This document shows, piece by piece, positions 14,804-25,542 of a DNA stretch of 64,000 nucleotides. The translations under genes were made by a program, and so were the position numbers. The notes under the pieces were generated by a model that saw nothing but the letters and a program-made list of their open reading frames with translations, ran no database searches and was not told the DNA's origin. How positions within the stretch are numbered: position 1 is the first letter of the stretch; each line of letters starts with the position of its first letter. Source of the stretch: Turnera subulata (taxonomy: Eukaryota > Streptophyta > Magnoliopsida > Malpighiales > Passifloraceae); the NCBI GenBank assembly GCA_028386065.3, contig JAKUCV010004712.1, positions 124,001 to 188,000 of the forward strand, given 5' to 3'.

Positions 14804-15405
14804 TGTTGGAATAGTGTTGCAATTTTTGAATCCCACATCGTGGAGTTTGAGCTTGGGGGGGTTTTGTTTTGCTATAAATAGAACTCCCCCTTGCCTTAGT
14901 AAGTCATCCCAAAAAATAGAGTATAATTGTTTCCATACAATTGTACTAAATACTTCTCTTCTCTTAGTAAAAATTGAGCAAGCTTATTCTATAAAGGTGC
15001 TTCGGAGACGTAGGCAAAATTTTGGCCGAACTCCGTTATCAAGTTTTGAGTTCTCTTTTTTAATATTCCGCCTTTAATTTCCGCATTTATTTAGTATTCA
15101 ATATTTGGCTGGCTAAGCCGCCTTTGTCTCTTTTCTTGGCTGGCAAAGCCGCCTTGTTTAATTTGTTGGCCGGCTAAGCCGCCTTTGTCGGGTATAGGTT
15201 GTGAATTATAACACTGTGCAAGTAAGTCCTGTCTAGGAGGCTGGGTTTTAAGTGAACCATTGTTCCTCCAGTCTTTCCTGGGGATTTATCTTGGAATGAT
15301 AATTCTATCTAAGGAGATAGGCTAGGCCATCTTTCCTGGGAATTATCGAATCAGTTCAATTCACTAGTTTGTTGTAGAGGGGAAATTACCCGAATTTTCC
15401 CAACA
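14804..15405 (+). repeat. Copia 1 5' LTR
   Basis: 602 bp, TG...CA. A TATAAATA box lies at 14873-14880. Three spaced copies of a TTGGCTGGCTAAGCCGCC-type motif lie at 15105-15127, 15136-15157 and 15165-15187. Differs from the 3' LTR at five sites. Confidence 0.95.
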
Positions 15406-15407
15406 AG

Positions 15408-15420
15408 TGGTAGCGGAGCC
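15408..15420 (+). other. Copia 1 primer-binding site
   Basis: TGGTAGCGGAGCC, two bases after the LTR, resembles the initiator methionine tRNA primer site of plant copia elements (TGGTATCAGAGC) with changes. The same variant occurs in copia 2. Confidence 0.8.
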
Positions 15421-15476
15421 AAAGGTTCGTCCTTTGGGCAATTTGAAATATTGAATACTAACCTTTGAATTTTGTA

Positions 15477-18400
15477 ATGGCGGAAGAAAGGGCTACATCA
15501 AGTAAGCAGTCTGGAGAATTGTCTTCCACATCGGCCTCCACACCCAGATGGTCTAGGACTTCAGTGTCCAGTATGAAGCTTGCTGTGGAGATATTTGATG
15601 GCACCGGCCATTTCGGCATGTGGCAGTGTGAGGTCCTCGACTCACTATTCCAGCAAGGCCTTGATGTTGCAATAAAAGAAGAGAAACCAGAAGATGTCAG
15701 TGACAAAGAGTGGGCTGACGTAAACAAGTTGGCATGCGGAACAATTCGATCGTGCTTGTCCAGGGAGCAGAAGTATGCTTTCAAAAATGAAGTTTCGGCA
15801 TACAAATTGTGGAAAGCATTGGAAGACACATTCTTGAAAAAGAGTGGTCAAAACAAGCTTGTGATGAAGAAGAGATTGTTCCGGTTTGAGTATCGATCAG
15901 GTGCTACCATGAATGAGCACATCACCTTGTTCAAGAAGTTAGTAGCAGACCTGTTCAATTTGGATGTTGTATTTGAAGATGAAGACTTGGCTTTGATACT
16001 GTTATCATCTCTTCCCGATGAGTTCGAGCACTTGGAGACAACATTACTTCATGGGAAGCAGAATGTATCCTTAGAGGCTGTATGTTCGGCTTTGTACAAT
16101 CATGAGATGAGAAAGCAGGATAAGATGAAGAGCAAAGCAACTGCAGCAGATGAAGCTTTAGTGGCTAGAGGACGACAGCAAAGCCAGACGAAGGGGAGAA
16201 GAGGAAGATCCAAGTCCAAAAGCAGAGTTGCCAAAGATGAATGTGCCTTTTGTCATGAGAAAGGGCATTGGAAGAAAGACTGTCCGAAGTTGAAGAAGAG
16301 AGGAAAGACTCCAGAAGATGCTAATGTTGCAGAATGCAAGAGTGATGCGGAGTCAGAAGTCTCTTTGGTTGGTTCACCCTCAACATCACAAGCAGATGAG
16401 TGGATTTTGGATTCAGGTTGCACCTACCATATGTGTCCCATCCGGGAATGGTTCTTTGAGTTTGAAGAGCTCAATGGTGGGGTTGTTTATATGGGCAATG
16501 ACAATCCATGTAAAACAGCCGAGATAGGTTCAATCAAGCTAAGGAATCATGATGGATCCACCAGAATTTTGAGAGATGTTCGATATGTTCCAGAGTTGAA
16601 GAATCTCATCTCTTTGGGGGCTTTAGAATCAAAAGGCCTAGTTGTCACTATCAGAGATGGAATTCTTAAAGCAACGTCAGGAGCATTGGTGATGTTAAAA
16701 GGCATGAGGAAGAATAATCTGTATTACTACCAAGGTAGTACAGTAATTGGGGCAGTCGCAGCAGTAACTTCTGGAAGCAAGAAAGATGCAGAGGCAACGA
16801 AGCTGTGGCATATGCGTTTGGGACATACTGGTGAAAAATCCTTGCAGATTCTTGCAAAGCAGGGATTGTTGAAAGGCACAAAGACTTGCAAATTGGAGTT
16901 TTGTGAGCATTGTGTTTTGGGAAAGCAACGAAGAGTGAAGTTTGGCACTGTTGTCCATAATACCAAGGGGATTTTGGACTATGTGCATTCAGATGTGTGG
17001 GGACCTTCCAAGACTCCATCTCTTGGAGGTAGGCACTATTTTGTCACCTTTGTTGATGATTTTTCCAGAAGAGTGTGGGTGTTTACGATGAAAAAAAAGG
17101 ATGAGGTGCTTGGAATTTTCCTTAAGTGGAAAGCTCAAGTTGAAAACCAGACAGGGAGGAAGATCAAAGTTCTCCGAACAGACAATGGTGGAGAATATAC
17201 GAGTGATCTTTTCCTAAAGGTATGCCAAGATTGTGGCATTGTTCGGCACTTCACAGTTAGGAAAACACCACAGCAAAATGGGGTGTCAGAGCGTATGAAC
17301 AAGACATTGGTGGAGAAAGTTCGTTGTATGCTGTCTAATGCTGGGCTAGGCAGAAATTTTTGGGCTGAGGCTGTGACATATGCTCAACATCTTGTTAATC
17401 GGTTGCCATCATCTTGAAGCAATCTCCAAGGCAGTGGTACAAACGATTTGACAAGTTTATGTTGGGTCAGAAGTACACAAGAAGCAAATACGACCATTGT
17501 GTGTATTTGAGAAGACTACAAGATGGGTCCTACATCTATCTACTCTTATACGTTGATGATATGCTGATAGCTGCAAAGAGCCAAGTTGAAATTGACAAGT
17601 TGAAGGATCAGTTGAGTAGAGAGTTCGAGATGAAGGATTTGGGAGAAGCCAAGAAGATTCTTGGTATGGAGATAAGCAGAGACAGAGAGGGAGGCAAGCT
17701 TTGGCTGACACAAAAAGAGTATTTGAAGAAAGTACTACAACGTTTTGGCATGAATGAAGGGTCAAAACCTGTAGGTACTCCGCTTGCTCCTCATTTAAAG
17801 CTTAGTAGTCAGTTATCTTCGCAGACAGATGAAGAACGAGAATACATGGCAAAAGTTCCTTATGCCAATGTAGTCGGAAGCTTGATGTATGCAATGGTGT
17901 GTACGAGACCGAATATTTCACAAGCTGTTAGTGTTGTGAGCAGATATATGCATGATCCTGGCAGAGGTCATTGGCAAGCTGTGAAATGGATTCTTCGGTA
18001 TATCAAAGATACCGTAGATGTTGGTTTAATGTTTGAGCGGGATGAATCACTTGGTCAAGGAGTTGTTGGATATTGTGATTCTGACTATGTAGGAGATTTG
18101 GATAAGCGAAGATCGACAACGGGCTATTTGTTCACTTTAGCAAAAGCCCCTGTTAGTTGGAAGTCCACTTTACAGTCAACGGTGGCTTTGTCTACAACAG
18201 AGGCAGAGTATATGGCTATTACAGAAGCTGTGAAGGAGGCAATTTGGCTTCATGGGTTGCTAAAAGACTTGGGGGTTGGTCAGAAACAACTTGTGGTATA
18301 TTTTGACAGTTAGAGTGCTATTCATTTAGCAAAGAATCAAGTCTTTCATGCAAGGACGAAACACATTGATGTTCGCTATCATTTTGTGCGAGAAATTCTC

Positions 18401-18526
18401 GAAGAAGAAGAGATACTTCTCCAGAAGATTTTGACTACGGAGAATCCTGCAGATATGATGACCAAGGTGGTGACTAGGACTAAGTTTGAACATTGTTTAG
18501 ACTTGGTCAATATCCTGCACTTTTGA
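15477..18526 (+). pseudogene. Copia 1 gag-pol, broken by an internal deletion and a nonsense codon
   Basis: The first frame runs from the ATG at 15477 to a TGA at 17415-17417. In order it holds gag, a CX2CX4HX4C zinc knuckle (CAFCHEKGHWKKDC, near residue 256), aspartic protease (WILDSGCT, near 309), and integrase with its HHCC region (LWHMRLGH) and all three catalytic acidic positions (HSDVWGP, TDNGGEY, and the E of QNGVSERMNKT). The sequence then jumps from VNRLPSS to LKQSPRQWYKRF in another frame. This skips the integrase C-terminus and reverse-transcriptase N-terminus, roughly 1.3 kb by comparison with intact relatives. The second frame has YVDD and RNase H (STTEAEYMAI) and meets a TAG at 18311-18313, where the family has a glutamine codon. 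The remaining frame then continues to 18526. Confidence 0.93.
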
Positions 18527-18618
18527 GATGGTGCCAGTTGGCACAAGTTGGAAGCACTATGAAGGTTGTTCTTTGTTTGGTTGAGAAGATTAGTACTTGG
18601 TGGGATTTGAATAGCAAC

Positions 18619-18628
18619 AAGGTGGAGA
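18619..18628 (+). other. Copia 1 polypurine tract
   Basis: AAGGTGGAGA lies two bases before the 3' LTR, in the normal place for plus-strand priming. Confidence 0.75.
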
Positions 18629-18630
18629 TT

Positions 18631-19232
18631 TGTTGGAATAGTGTTGCAATTTTTGAATCCCACATCGTGGAGTTTGAGCTTGGGGGGGTTTTGTTTTGCT
18701 ATAAATAGAACTCCCCCTTGCCTTAGTAAGTCATCCCAAAAAATAGAGTATAATTGTTTCCATACAATTGTACTAAATACTTCTCTTCTCTTAGTAAAAA
18801 TTGAGCAAGCTTATTCTATAAAGGTGCTCCGGAGACGTAGGCAAAATTTTGGCCGAACTCCGTTATCAAGTTTTGAGTTCTCTTTTTTAATATTCCGCCT
18901 TTAATTTCCGCATTTATTTAGTATTCAATATTTGGCTGGCTAAGCTGCCTTTGTCTCTTTTCTTGGCTGGCAAAGCCGCCTTGTTTAATTTGTTGGCCGG
19001 CTAAGCCGCCTTTGTCGGGTATAGGTTGTGAATTATAACACTGTGCAAGTAAGTCCTGTCTAGGAGGCTGGGTTTTAAGTGAACCATTGTTCCTCCAGTC
19101 TTTCCTGAGGATTTATCTTGGAATGATAATTCTGTCTAAGGAGATAGGCTAGGCCATCTTTCCTGGGAATTATCGAATCAGTTCAATTCACTAGTTTGTT
19201 GTAGAGGGGAAATTACCCGAGTTTTCCCAACA
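18631..19232 (+). repeat. Copia 1 3' LTR
   Basis: 602 bp, same length as the 5' LTR. Contains TATAAATA at 18700-18707 and the triple GGC/GCC motif at about 18932-19014. Followed by the target duplication AAGTA. Confidence 0.95.
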
Positions 19233-19237
19233 AAGTA

Positions 19238-20018
19238 AACCTTACTAAGAGCTATTGACATATAGGATTTTAGAAAAATTTCTATATTGCCATGTGTAAG
19301 TTTTCAAGTGCACTTATACACAATCAAAATTTAACTTGTGGCTACGATGACAAATATGCTTATCTAAAATCAAAAGTAATTGTATTTAAATTTATATTCA
19401 TATTATTCGAATTGTGATGGAACAAGTTTCAGCTCCTAAAAGTCATCACAGGTATGCCAACCTTCATTCTAAGGAAGCACTGTGGCTGGTTTTTTTTAGA
19501 ACATCCTTTTGCTGATTAATTACATTCGGTTATGACTGGTATGCAAGAGCTGGAAAATGCTCATGGAAGATGAAGAGGGGGAAGAAGAAATGAAAAAAAA
19601 AAAAAGAAAAGGAAAAAGAAAAGAAAAGAAAAGATATTTGTCTATTGAAGGTTCCACTCGTTCTGAAAAATTCCAGTCCTTTAAGTCTGTAGTACATAAT
19701 ACAACATACTAACAACACACTCCACTATCGCTTTCCTCTGTTTCTTTTTCTTCTTCCTTCAATTCCGTGAAACAGAGAGGGGGAAACAAAAAGATGAGTA
19801 TATGAAACTACATGGTAACGACGCAAAAGCGCACAACGGTCACCCATTCTTTCGTCGGCCACTTCACCGGCTCCAAAGACCTAAATCTCATTATTGCGGA
19901 ACGATTATCTTATCTCTTTCTTTCTCCAGCTTATTATGTCTAATATTCCGTTGGATTTTGCTCCATTTTGATAGGTATTTTTTTGTCAGGTATTAGTACT
20001 AGTCCACCAAATGTTAAA
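19238..20018. other. Spacer, no gene recognised
   Basis: AT-rich, with an A/G-rich low-complexity tract at about 19570-19635. No ORF with family features. Confidence 0.55.
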
Positions 20019-20250
20019 ACTCAATTGAATATTCATAGGAATTTGAATATTCCCACCGAAATTTGAATATTCAATTGAATTTCAATATTTCCACAGTAGG
20101 AATTGACTAAATTTCCATTAAATTTGTGATGAGCATATCTTGAATTTGATAAATCTGCCATTCAATCAATTGAATTTAAATATTCCTAAAGGAATTTGAA
20201 TATTTCCATAAAATTTGAGTATTTTCTAGTGAATATTTCCTCTATTGTAG
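20019..20250. repeat. AT-rich dispersed repeat, copy 2
   Basis: Shares with 14531-14800 the GAATTTGAATATTC units and the core aatttccattaaatt followed by atatcttgaatttga. The two copies lie on either side of copia 1, in the same orientation. Confidence 0.7.
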
Positions 20251-21538
20251 TTTTCTTAGTGGTGTTGAATTAATGTTATTAGAGTCGAAATTAATGATTA
20301 AGCAGTTGGAACTTCGCGAATGGCAAAATTATTATTTCTATTCCTATATGAGATAATCTTTCTTGCACCCTGCAAAATAGTTGACAAATGTAAACAAGCT
20401 TATGAACTTGAATTGCACGACTATGAACTATTCAAAATGTGTTGTAAACATTTGCCATTTGAAATTTTTTAATTTTAGAATGTCTAGTTGGATTAATTAT
20501 CTGGTTCTCTATATAGTGTTGTAATCTTCTGCCTTTTTGAAAGCTTTCACTATTGATCGGCTTATGGTTTATTGTTGACAGACTTGCAATTGCAAAAGGA
20601 GGAGAGCTTGCTATTGGCACTCTTATCCCAAAGCTTCATTGCGGCTCTATTCCATTGAGGCGACCTGTAAATTGAATCTGTCATCAAGAGCAATCTCGGA
20701 CCTTTGTCATTTGTTATAGTCCTAGTGGTGATGGACCAGGAAAGCACTCCCTCGGCATCTTATATGATCAAACATTTAAACTCTAATCTTAGTTTTCTCT
20801 TGAAGGATCTCACTATGGCTCCATCCTCAGCCACTCCTTTTTCTAATGATAGTAATGTGTACTATTGCGTTGGCTTGTTTAGACCCATACTAAATGAGAC
20901 AATAATATATATTTGCTGATGTTCATGATATTCTAAATTATATAATATTAAATTATATATTTACTAAAGAGAGTAATTCTATTAATTTGCTGACTTTTAT
21001 ACTAAAAGAGACATGTTATAGCAGATGATATGTCATTCATTAGTGTATGATATATCACTCATTAATTATTTAATGGATATTGATGGGTATTTCCACGGCT
21101 CATTCAATCTGGTAGTGCACGCACATAGGGACAAAAGCTCTCATGTATTCTTTGTTCTATTGTATGAGTCTAAATATTGCACACTATGTTAATTGTATCA
21201 CAACCAAGAGCAATTTCAATTGGTTTTCATCGAGCCTGAAATAAAAAAATATTGCACACTGTGTTCGTATCTCCAAAGCCAATAGTTTAAGTTTCTCCGC
21301 TTGATCAGAGCTGCACAAATGTATCTTTGGTTTTCTCAAAATGAATCAGAAGAGCATATGCTTCCGATATTGATACATATTCCCTAGTTCAAAGTGTGTA
21401 TTTTGGCATTACTATTTGATGCCATTCTGTTGAGTGTATTTATACATATGTCAAGGTAATTACATATCTTAACTTGAAAAAGCTAGCTAAAATTTTTGTG
21501 ACCAAAAAGTGTTGTTTTCCCCACCTAATCATAAAAAA
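20251..21538. other. Spacer with a possible degraded coding remnant near 20570-20850
   Basis: The segment 20570-20850 is less AT-rich than its surroundings. It can be read as protein-like patches (LAIAKGGELAIGTLIPKL near 20582, then GDGPGKHSLGILYDQ near 20729) separated by stops. I do not recognise the family. The rest shows nothing. Confidence 0.3.
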
Positions 21539-22427
21539 ATGAAGCCCGGATTACTTTGGTACTGTATGTCAATGGCCATCATTCTCAGCTATGCCAAAGC
21601 TGAAAGTAATCTTTTGTTCCCCTCTGTCCTCCTTGTTCTTTTGATTTCGCCATGATATGGAACCTTCCTTTTCCAAATTTATGATAGGTTTGTTAGTGAT
21701 TTCATGTTCAAGAAATGAAAGACTAAACCGCTTACTGGGTTCTGTCATGTTTCAGACCAAAAGGAGCCCCTAAAGAATGTGAATCTAGCTCCATTCTGGC
21801 AGTGGAGAAGCGCCTATTTCTGCTTGAAGAATGTATACTATCTCTATTGCTTATTTTCATATTTCCTTTGTATTCCTTTTCCAATTTCCTTCTTGGATTG
21901 CTTGCATGTCTTGTGATGTAATAATATAAAGCTCACAAACAGTATATGTTAATTACATGGTTGTCAGACAACAAAATCTGATCTTCAGTGTTTTCGGATT
22001 TGCGGATCATGTTGCATGTTTCAGGAATCTGATAGCTGCACAGGAAAGAACGTACTAAAACTAGATGGGGTGGTGAATGTGACCAACAGCGAGGTGGAAG
22101 ATTACTGCAAGCAAGGAGGGTGTTGGGAGCATACCTCTATTGTACTTCAATGTGTTTATTATGCAAAGCGAGACTTCTGGTTTGCAAACAAGATCACTGT
22201 CCCAAAGCTCAAAGAAATCATATCCAAGGGGTGTGCTACTAAGCAGGGTAAGCTTCTTTTCTGTAACTTGCTAGCTATTATTCTATGATCACTATCTGCT
22301 CTTACTTTGGAGGCCCAAGAAGTGGAGTCTTAAGCTTGTTTCTCATCTGGTTGCAGGTTTCAGTACTGTAAATTACACTGTAAGCAGTCCAAGCAGTGGA
22401 AGCAGTCCAGCCAAAGGATATTATTAA
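21539..22427 (+). CDS. Small secreted cysteine-containing protein, DUF7731-like, function unknown
   Basis: Four exons (21539-21605, 21756-21832, 22025-22247, 22357-22427) with GT-AG borders join in frame to 145 residues. The first 20 or so form a signal peptide (MKPGLLWYCMSMAIILSYAKA). The mature part holds FWQWRSAYFCLKN, then SDSC, DYC, GGCWEHT, VLQC and KGC: six cysteines, enough for three disulfides. KRDFWFANKITVPKL and a Ser/Pro tail follow. The QWRSAYFCLKN and GGC-EHT patterns match, from memory, a plant family filed as DUF7731, whose role is unknown. Secretion to the apoplast or cell wall is an inference from the signal peptide. The gene is easy to miss because no exon except the third makes a notable ORF. 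It converges on the MES gene downstream. Confidence 0.75.
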
Positions 22428-22985
22428 AAATGTATTTCTGTCCTTGGTGTCATCAGTGGCAACCATAACAATTATAATTCTCTTGAAAATTTGAAGCTTG
22501 AAATTTCCGTCCCATTGTAAACTCCTGGAATATTATCCAAATAAAAGAATTGGAGCCATTGTAGTTCTACTGAATAATGAGGTCCTATGCTACAGTGCCT
22601 CGCAGATGAACATGGTATCATTTTTCTTGCCAGTTTTTTTGTTTTGTTCTTGTATTTTTCATTATATGATCCAAGGGGTACAGCTATCTGTCAGAGTTGC
22701 TTGAACCATATTGCAATCTCAAAGCACCAAAGGAACACCAGGCCGAGTCTTTCCGTTAGATTGTGATCTTGGCATTCAAAATGTTCTTGGTGTTCATCTG
22801 GAATTTCCAGAATTCAAGCAAAGTGCAGCAAGGAGCATTAAGTCACATTGGGCTCACTTCCAACAGTCACCCCAAAAGTTTCAAGTTATTTGATTATAAA
22901 TGGCTCTCTAAAGTCTAATGCTACATCATTATTCCATAAAAGCACAAGAGGAAGAAAAGCATTAATACGATGAAAAAAGTTTGTT
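22428..22985. other. Convergent 3' region, including a segment duplicated at 25122-25329
   Basis: Holds the probable 3' UTR of the small secreted protein gene and that of MES-A. The stretch 22736-22930 recurs almost unchanged at 25122-25329, continuing at 30130 beyond copia 2. It marks the left edge of the duplicated MES block. Confidence 0.75.
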
Positions 22986-24293
22986 TCATTGGATGGACTC
23001 TGCTGCTTTAACTAGATAGTTGAAAAGCAAAGATGGAGTTGAGAAAAATGGGCTGTGATCACTCTCCAAAACAAAAACTTGAGAAGGTTGCCATCTCTTT
23101 ATCATTGCCTCTTGCTGTGCTTGCTTTAAAATGTGATCATTCAATGTCCTTATATATACTCGTGGTACCACATCCACATCCTTTCCTCCTGCAAATTGTG
23201 TTATTACTCTTGTAGGTGATGGCCGCATAAGCATTAATGCTAAGGTGCAGTCCTGTTGATCCAAGTTCAAGTAAATGGTAACCAACCAGTACTAAATTAA
23301 CAAGTTTGTGAGTGCTAAACTTTCTAAGTATTCCCTATTCCAAATTCCAGTCAAGGAATAAAATGGAAAACCAATGCTTACCTCAGGAGGGCTCATGTTA
23401 TAGAAAATTTCTCTGCAGAACTCCTTCTTGATTATATTGCTAGTTGGAGGCTGATCAGGTCCCAATCCATATTCTGCTTCAGTAATGTCCCCGTATTCAG
23501 AGAGATCGGGCAGTGCCTACTCATTATCCGGGACATATTGTCAGAACTCAGAAACTTAGGCCATTCAAAAATGGGTACACTGGAGTTATGACAGGGCCCT
23601 CTTTTGTGGCTTTGATCTGATCACTTAATCTATTATAGATTGCCTTTTCCAGATTCTGGTGATATAGTTGATCCAAGCATATTACATAATTCATCATGCC
23701 CATCTTGAAACACTCAGAAACAACAAAGCATAGTACTAACTCAGAAATTATTCCATGGCAGAATATTTTATATCCAACAAAGAAAAATGCAAGACTGCAG
23801 TTAATAAGCAAGAGTTCTTACATCTTTAAAGTCTTGATCTGTAGCGAACCCATGCTCCAACATGGTGGCAGCAACATATATTGCCAAATGGATTTTGCTG
23901 GGAAATCTATAAGTAACATCTGTCAAGCTCAAACCTCCAGCACTATGACCTACCAATACAACCTAGCAGCAAGGAAAGTTATTGTTAACCATGGAAATTT
24001 TTTCAGACAAAAGGAACAAAAACACTGCATAGAGTACAGTCATCATCAAACAAACCAACCTTTTCATTCTCTGGCAAATTGGAGAAGAAGTCGACAAGGG
24101 GTGCATTGTATTCATCAAAGCTGGCGATTGTGTTGGGGTCAGCCCTATCAATGCCGCAACCTTTGAGGTCAAGGCAAGAAACCTTGTGCCCTGATGTTTC
24201 CAACAGGCACCTGACCTTGTACCAGCACCAGGCTCCATGACTAGCCCCATGAACCAGAACAAAATGCTGCTTTGCAAGTCTCACCCCACTCAT
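22986..24293 (-). CDS. Methyl esterase (MES), SABP2/polyneuridine-aldehyde esterase-like (MES-A)
   Basis: Four exons on the minus strand (24293-24060, 23962-23822, 23516-23382, 23252-22986) join to 258 residues, the usual family length. It is an alpha/beta-hydrolase that, by family, removes methyl groups from small carboxyl esters such as methyl salicylate, methyl jasmonate or methyl IAA in the cytosol. The substrate here is unknown. Seen: the oxyanion region [12 protein letters not shown], the nucleophile elbow GHSAGG with Ser85, Asp209 in TLNDH and His236 in ESDHSPFF. This spacing matches the SABP2 triad (81, 210, 238). The start is the ATG of MSGVRLAKQ; the longer frame begins with GTG. 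This is the only undamaged gene of the cluster. Confidence 0.93.
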
Positions 24294-24488
24294 CTTCACC
24301 CCCTCAAACTTCACCTTATTCACGCTTCTTAGGTAAGAATTTTGAATTTTGAAGCTAGTAAGGTTAAAACATCAAGGCATGCTTGAAGTCAGCAATTGAA
24401 ATGCCATTTCTAGCTATTTGTGACCTGAAGGACTAAGTGCATGCAAGTATATATAAGATGGATAAGGTTTACTTGGTTCTCAATTTTT

Positions 24489-24528
24489 NNNNNNNNNNNN
24501 NNNNNNNNNNNNNNNNNNNNNNNNNNNN
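24489..24528. other. Assembly gap (40 N)
   Basis: Forty N. Flanking sequence on both sides matches the second MES block, at about 31547-31568 and from 32018. About 450 bases in that block correspond to this gap, so 40 is probably only a placeholder. Confidence 0.97.
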
Positions 24529-24793
24529 TAGCAGTAAAGAGATTCTGCTGCTTTAATTAGAGAACTGCAAAGCAAAGCTGGGGTGGAAAAGAATGGACTA
24601 TGATCACTACCAAAACAAAAACTTTGAAAGGTTGCCTTCTCCTTATCATTGCCTCTTGTTGCACTGGTTTTAAAACGTGATCCAGCAGTGTCTTTATATA
24701 TACACACGGTACAGTATCATGAGCATAACTTTCTCCCACAAATTTTGGCTTCAATGATCTAATAGGTGCTGGTCTTAGAAGCATTGACGCCAA
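24529..24793 (-). pseudogene. Methyl esterase fragment, exon 4 only (MES-B)
   Basis: The last-exon region of a MES gene, closely similar to exon 4 of MES-E (LLRPAPIR, FVGES, HDTVP, VYIKTL, DHVLKPVQQEAMI). Compared with MES-E, one base is missing at about 24620, just before the codons for the catalytic-His segment SDHSPFFSTP. The reading frame therefore shifts there. Similarity stops just beyond the exon start at about 24787, and no exons 1-3 follow upstream on the minus strand. The C-terminal end runs into the N gap. It is a truncated and frameshifted copy and should make no working enzyme. Confidence 0.9.
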
Positions 24794-25121
24794 GGTTACT
24801 TAGGTAATAATCTGGCTGTGCAACTTGCGCAAATTTCAGTATAAACACTCGTTTAGTGTAACTGGACTTCTTGAAGAAATAATCGAAAGCAAGCGTAATT
24901 CTTCCAAATTCATGAGTGATTAAGAAGTCATATCAGTTAGCAAGTCTTAGAATGTTTTGGTCCAAGAGATGCATGAAGCTGTTCAAAGTTGTTCAAGTCT
25001 GCTTTTTCATATGAATATTTCCAGAAATTGCTCTACCAAAAAGATCGATCCATTTCTTTGTTTTTTCTTTATAAACATTGGAGTGTGAGGAGATGATACT
25101 GGTAACCTGACCCCATAATCA
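24794..25121. other. Spacer between MES-B fragment and the second MES block
   Basis: About 330 bases with no match to other parts of the window that I can see and no coding features. It fills the place where MES-B exons 1-3 would be expected. Confidence 0.5.
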
Positions 25122-25329
25122 AGCACCAGGCCGAGTCTTTCTGTTAGATTGTGGTCTTGGAATTCAAAATGTTCTTGGTGTTCATCTGGAATTTCCAGAA
25201 CTCAAGCAAAGTGCAGCAAGCAGCATTAAGTCACATTGGGCTCAATTCCAACAGTTACACAAAAGGTTAAGTTATATGATTAAAGATGGCTCTTTAATGT
25301 TTAATGCTACTGGGGATATCATTATTCCA
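25122..25329. repeat. Duplicated MES 3' flank, second copy, left part
   Basis: Matches 22736-22930 with small differences. The match is cut by copia 2 after ...attattcca and resumes at 30130 with ttccataaaag. Confidence 0.9.
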
Positions 25330-25542
25330 TGTTAGAGATAAGAAACTTATCAGGTTGTTAGATGACTTTGTACATCAGATAACAAGAACATAGCTGTAGT
25401 CTGTGATATGTAACTTCTATCCTATAACCAAACTTATCACGTCAGTATTGTATTCCATCTGTAACACTACAACAACTAGTATAATACAGAGATGAGGCCT
25501 ATCAGTTCATTAAGCCTTTTCACAATCTTTTGTGTTTCCATA
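25330..25542 (+). repeat. Copia 2 5' LTR
   Basis: 213 bp, from TGTTAGAGAT to TTTCCATA. Identical to the 3' LTR. Confidence 0.96.

Larger units (their letters stand above)
14804..19232 (+). mobile_element. Ty1/copia LTR retrotransposon 1, Tork/Tnt1-like, internally deleted
   Basis: Two 602-bp LTRs (14804-15405 and 18631-19232) start TGTTGG and end AACA. They enclose a primer-binding site, gag-pol and a polypurine tract. A perfect 5-bp target duplication, AAGTA, flanks the element (14799-14803 and 19233-19237). The LTRs differ at five positions by my alignment, all transitions, so the insertion is fairly recent. The body is only about 3.2 kb: the end of integrase and the first part of reverse transcriptase are missing, and an in-frame stop interrupts RNase H. 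The element cannot make its own full polyprotein. Lineage is judged from the gag and integrase style and is less certain than the copia assignment. Confidence 0.95.

Noticed and set aside
15465..15476. Copia 1 frame start at 15465
   Set aside because: The codon there is TTG. The first ATG, at 15477, is the better start.
24294..24323. Ten extra N-terminal residues of MES-A
   Set aside because: That frame starts with GTG in the DNA. The first ATG is at 24293 and fits the family start.
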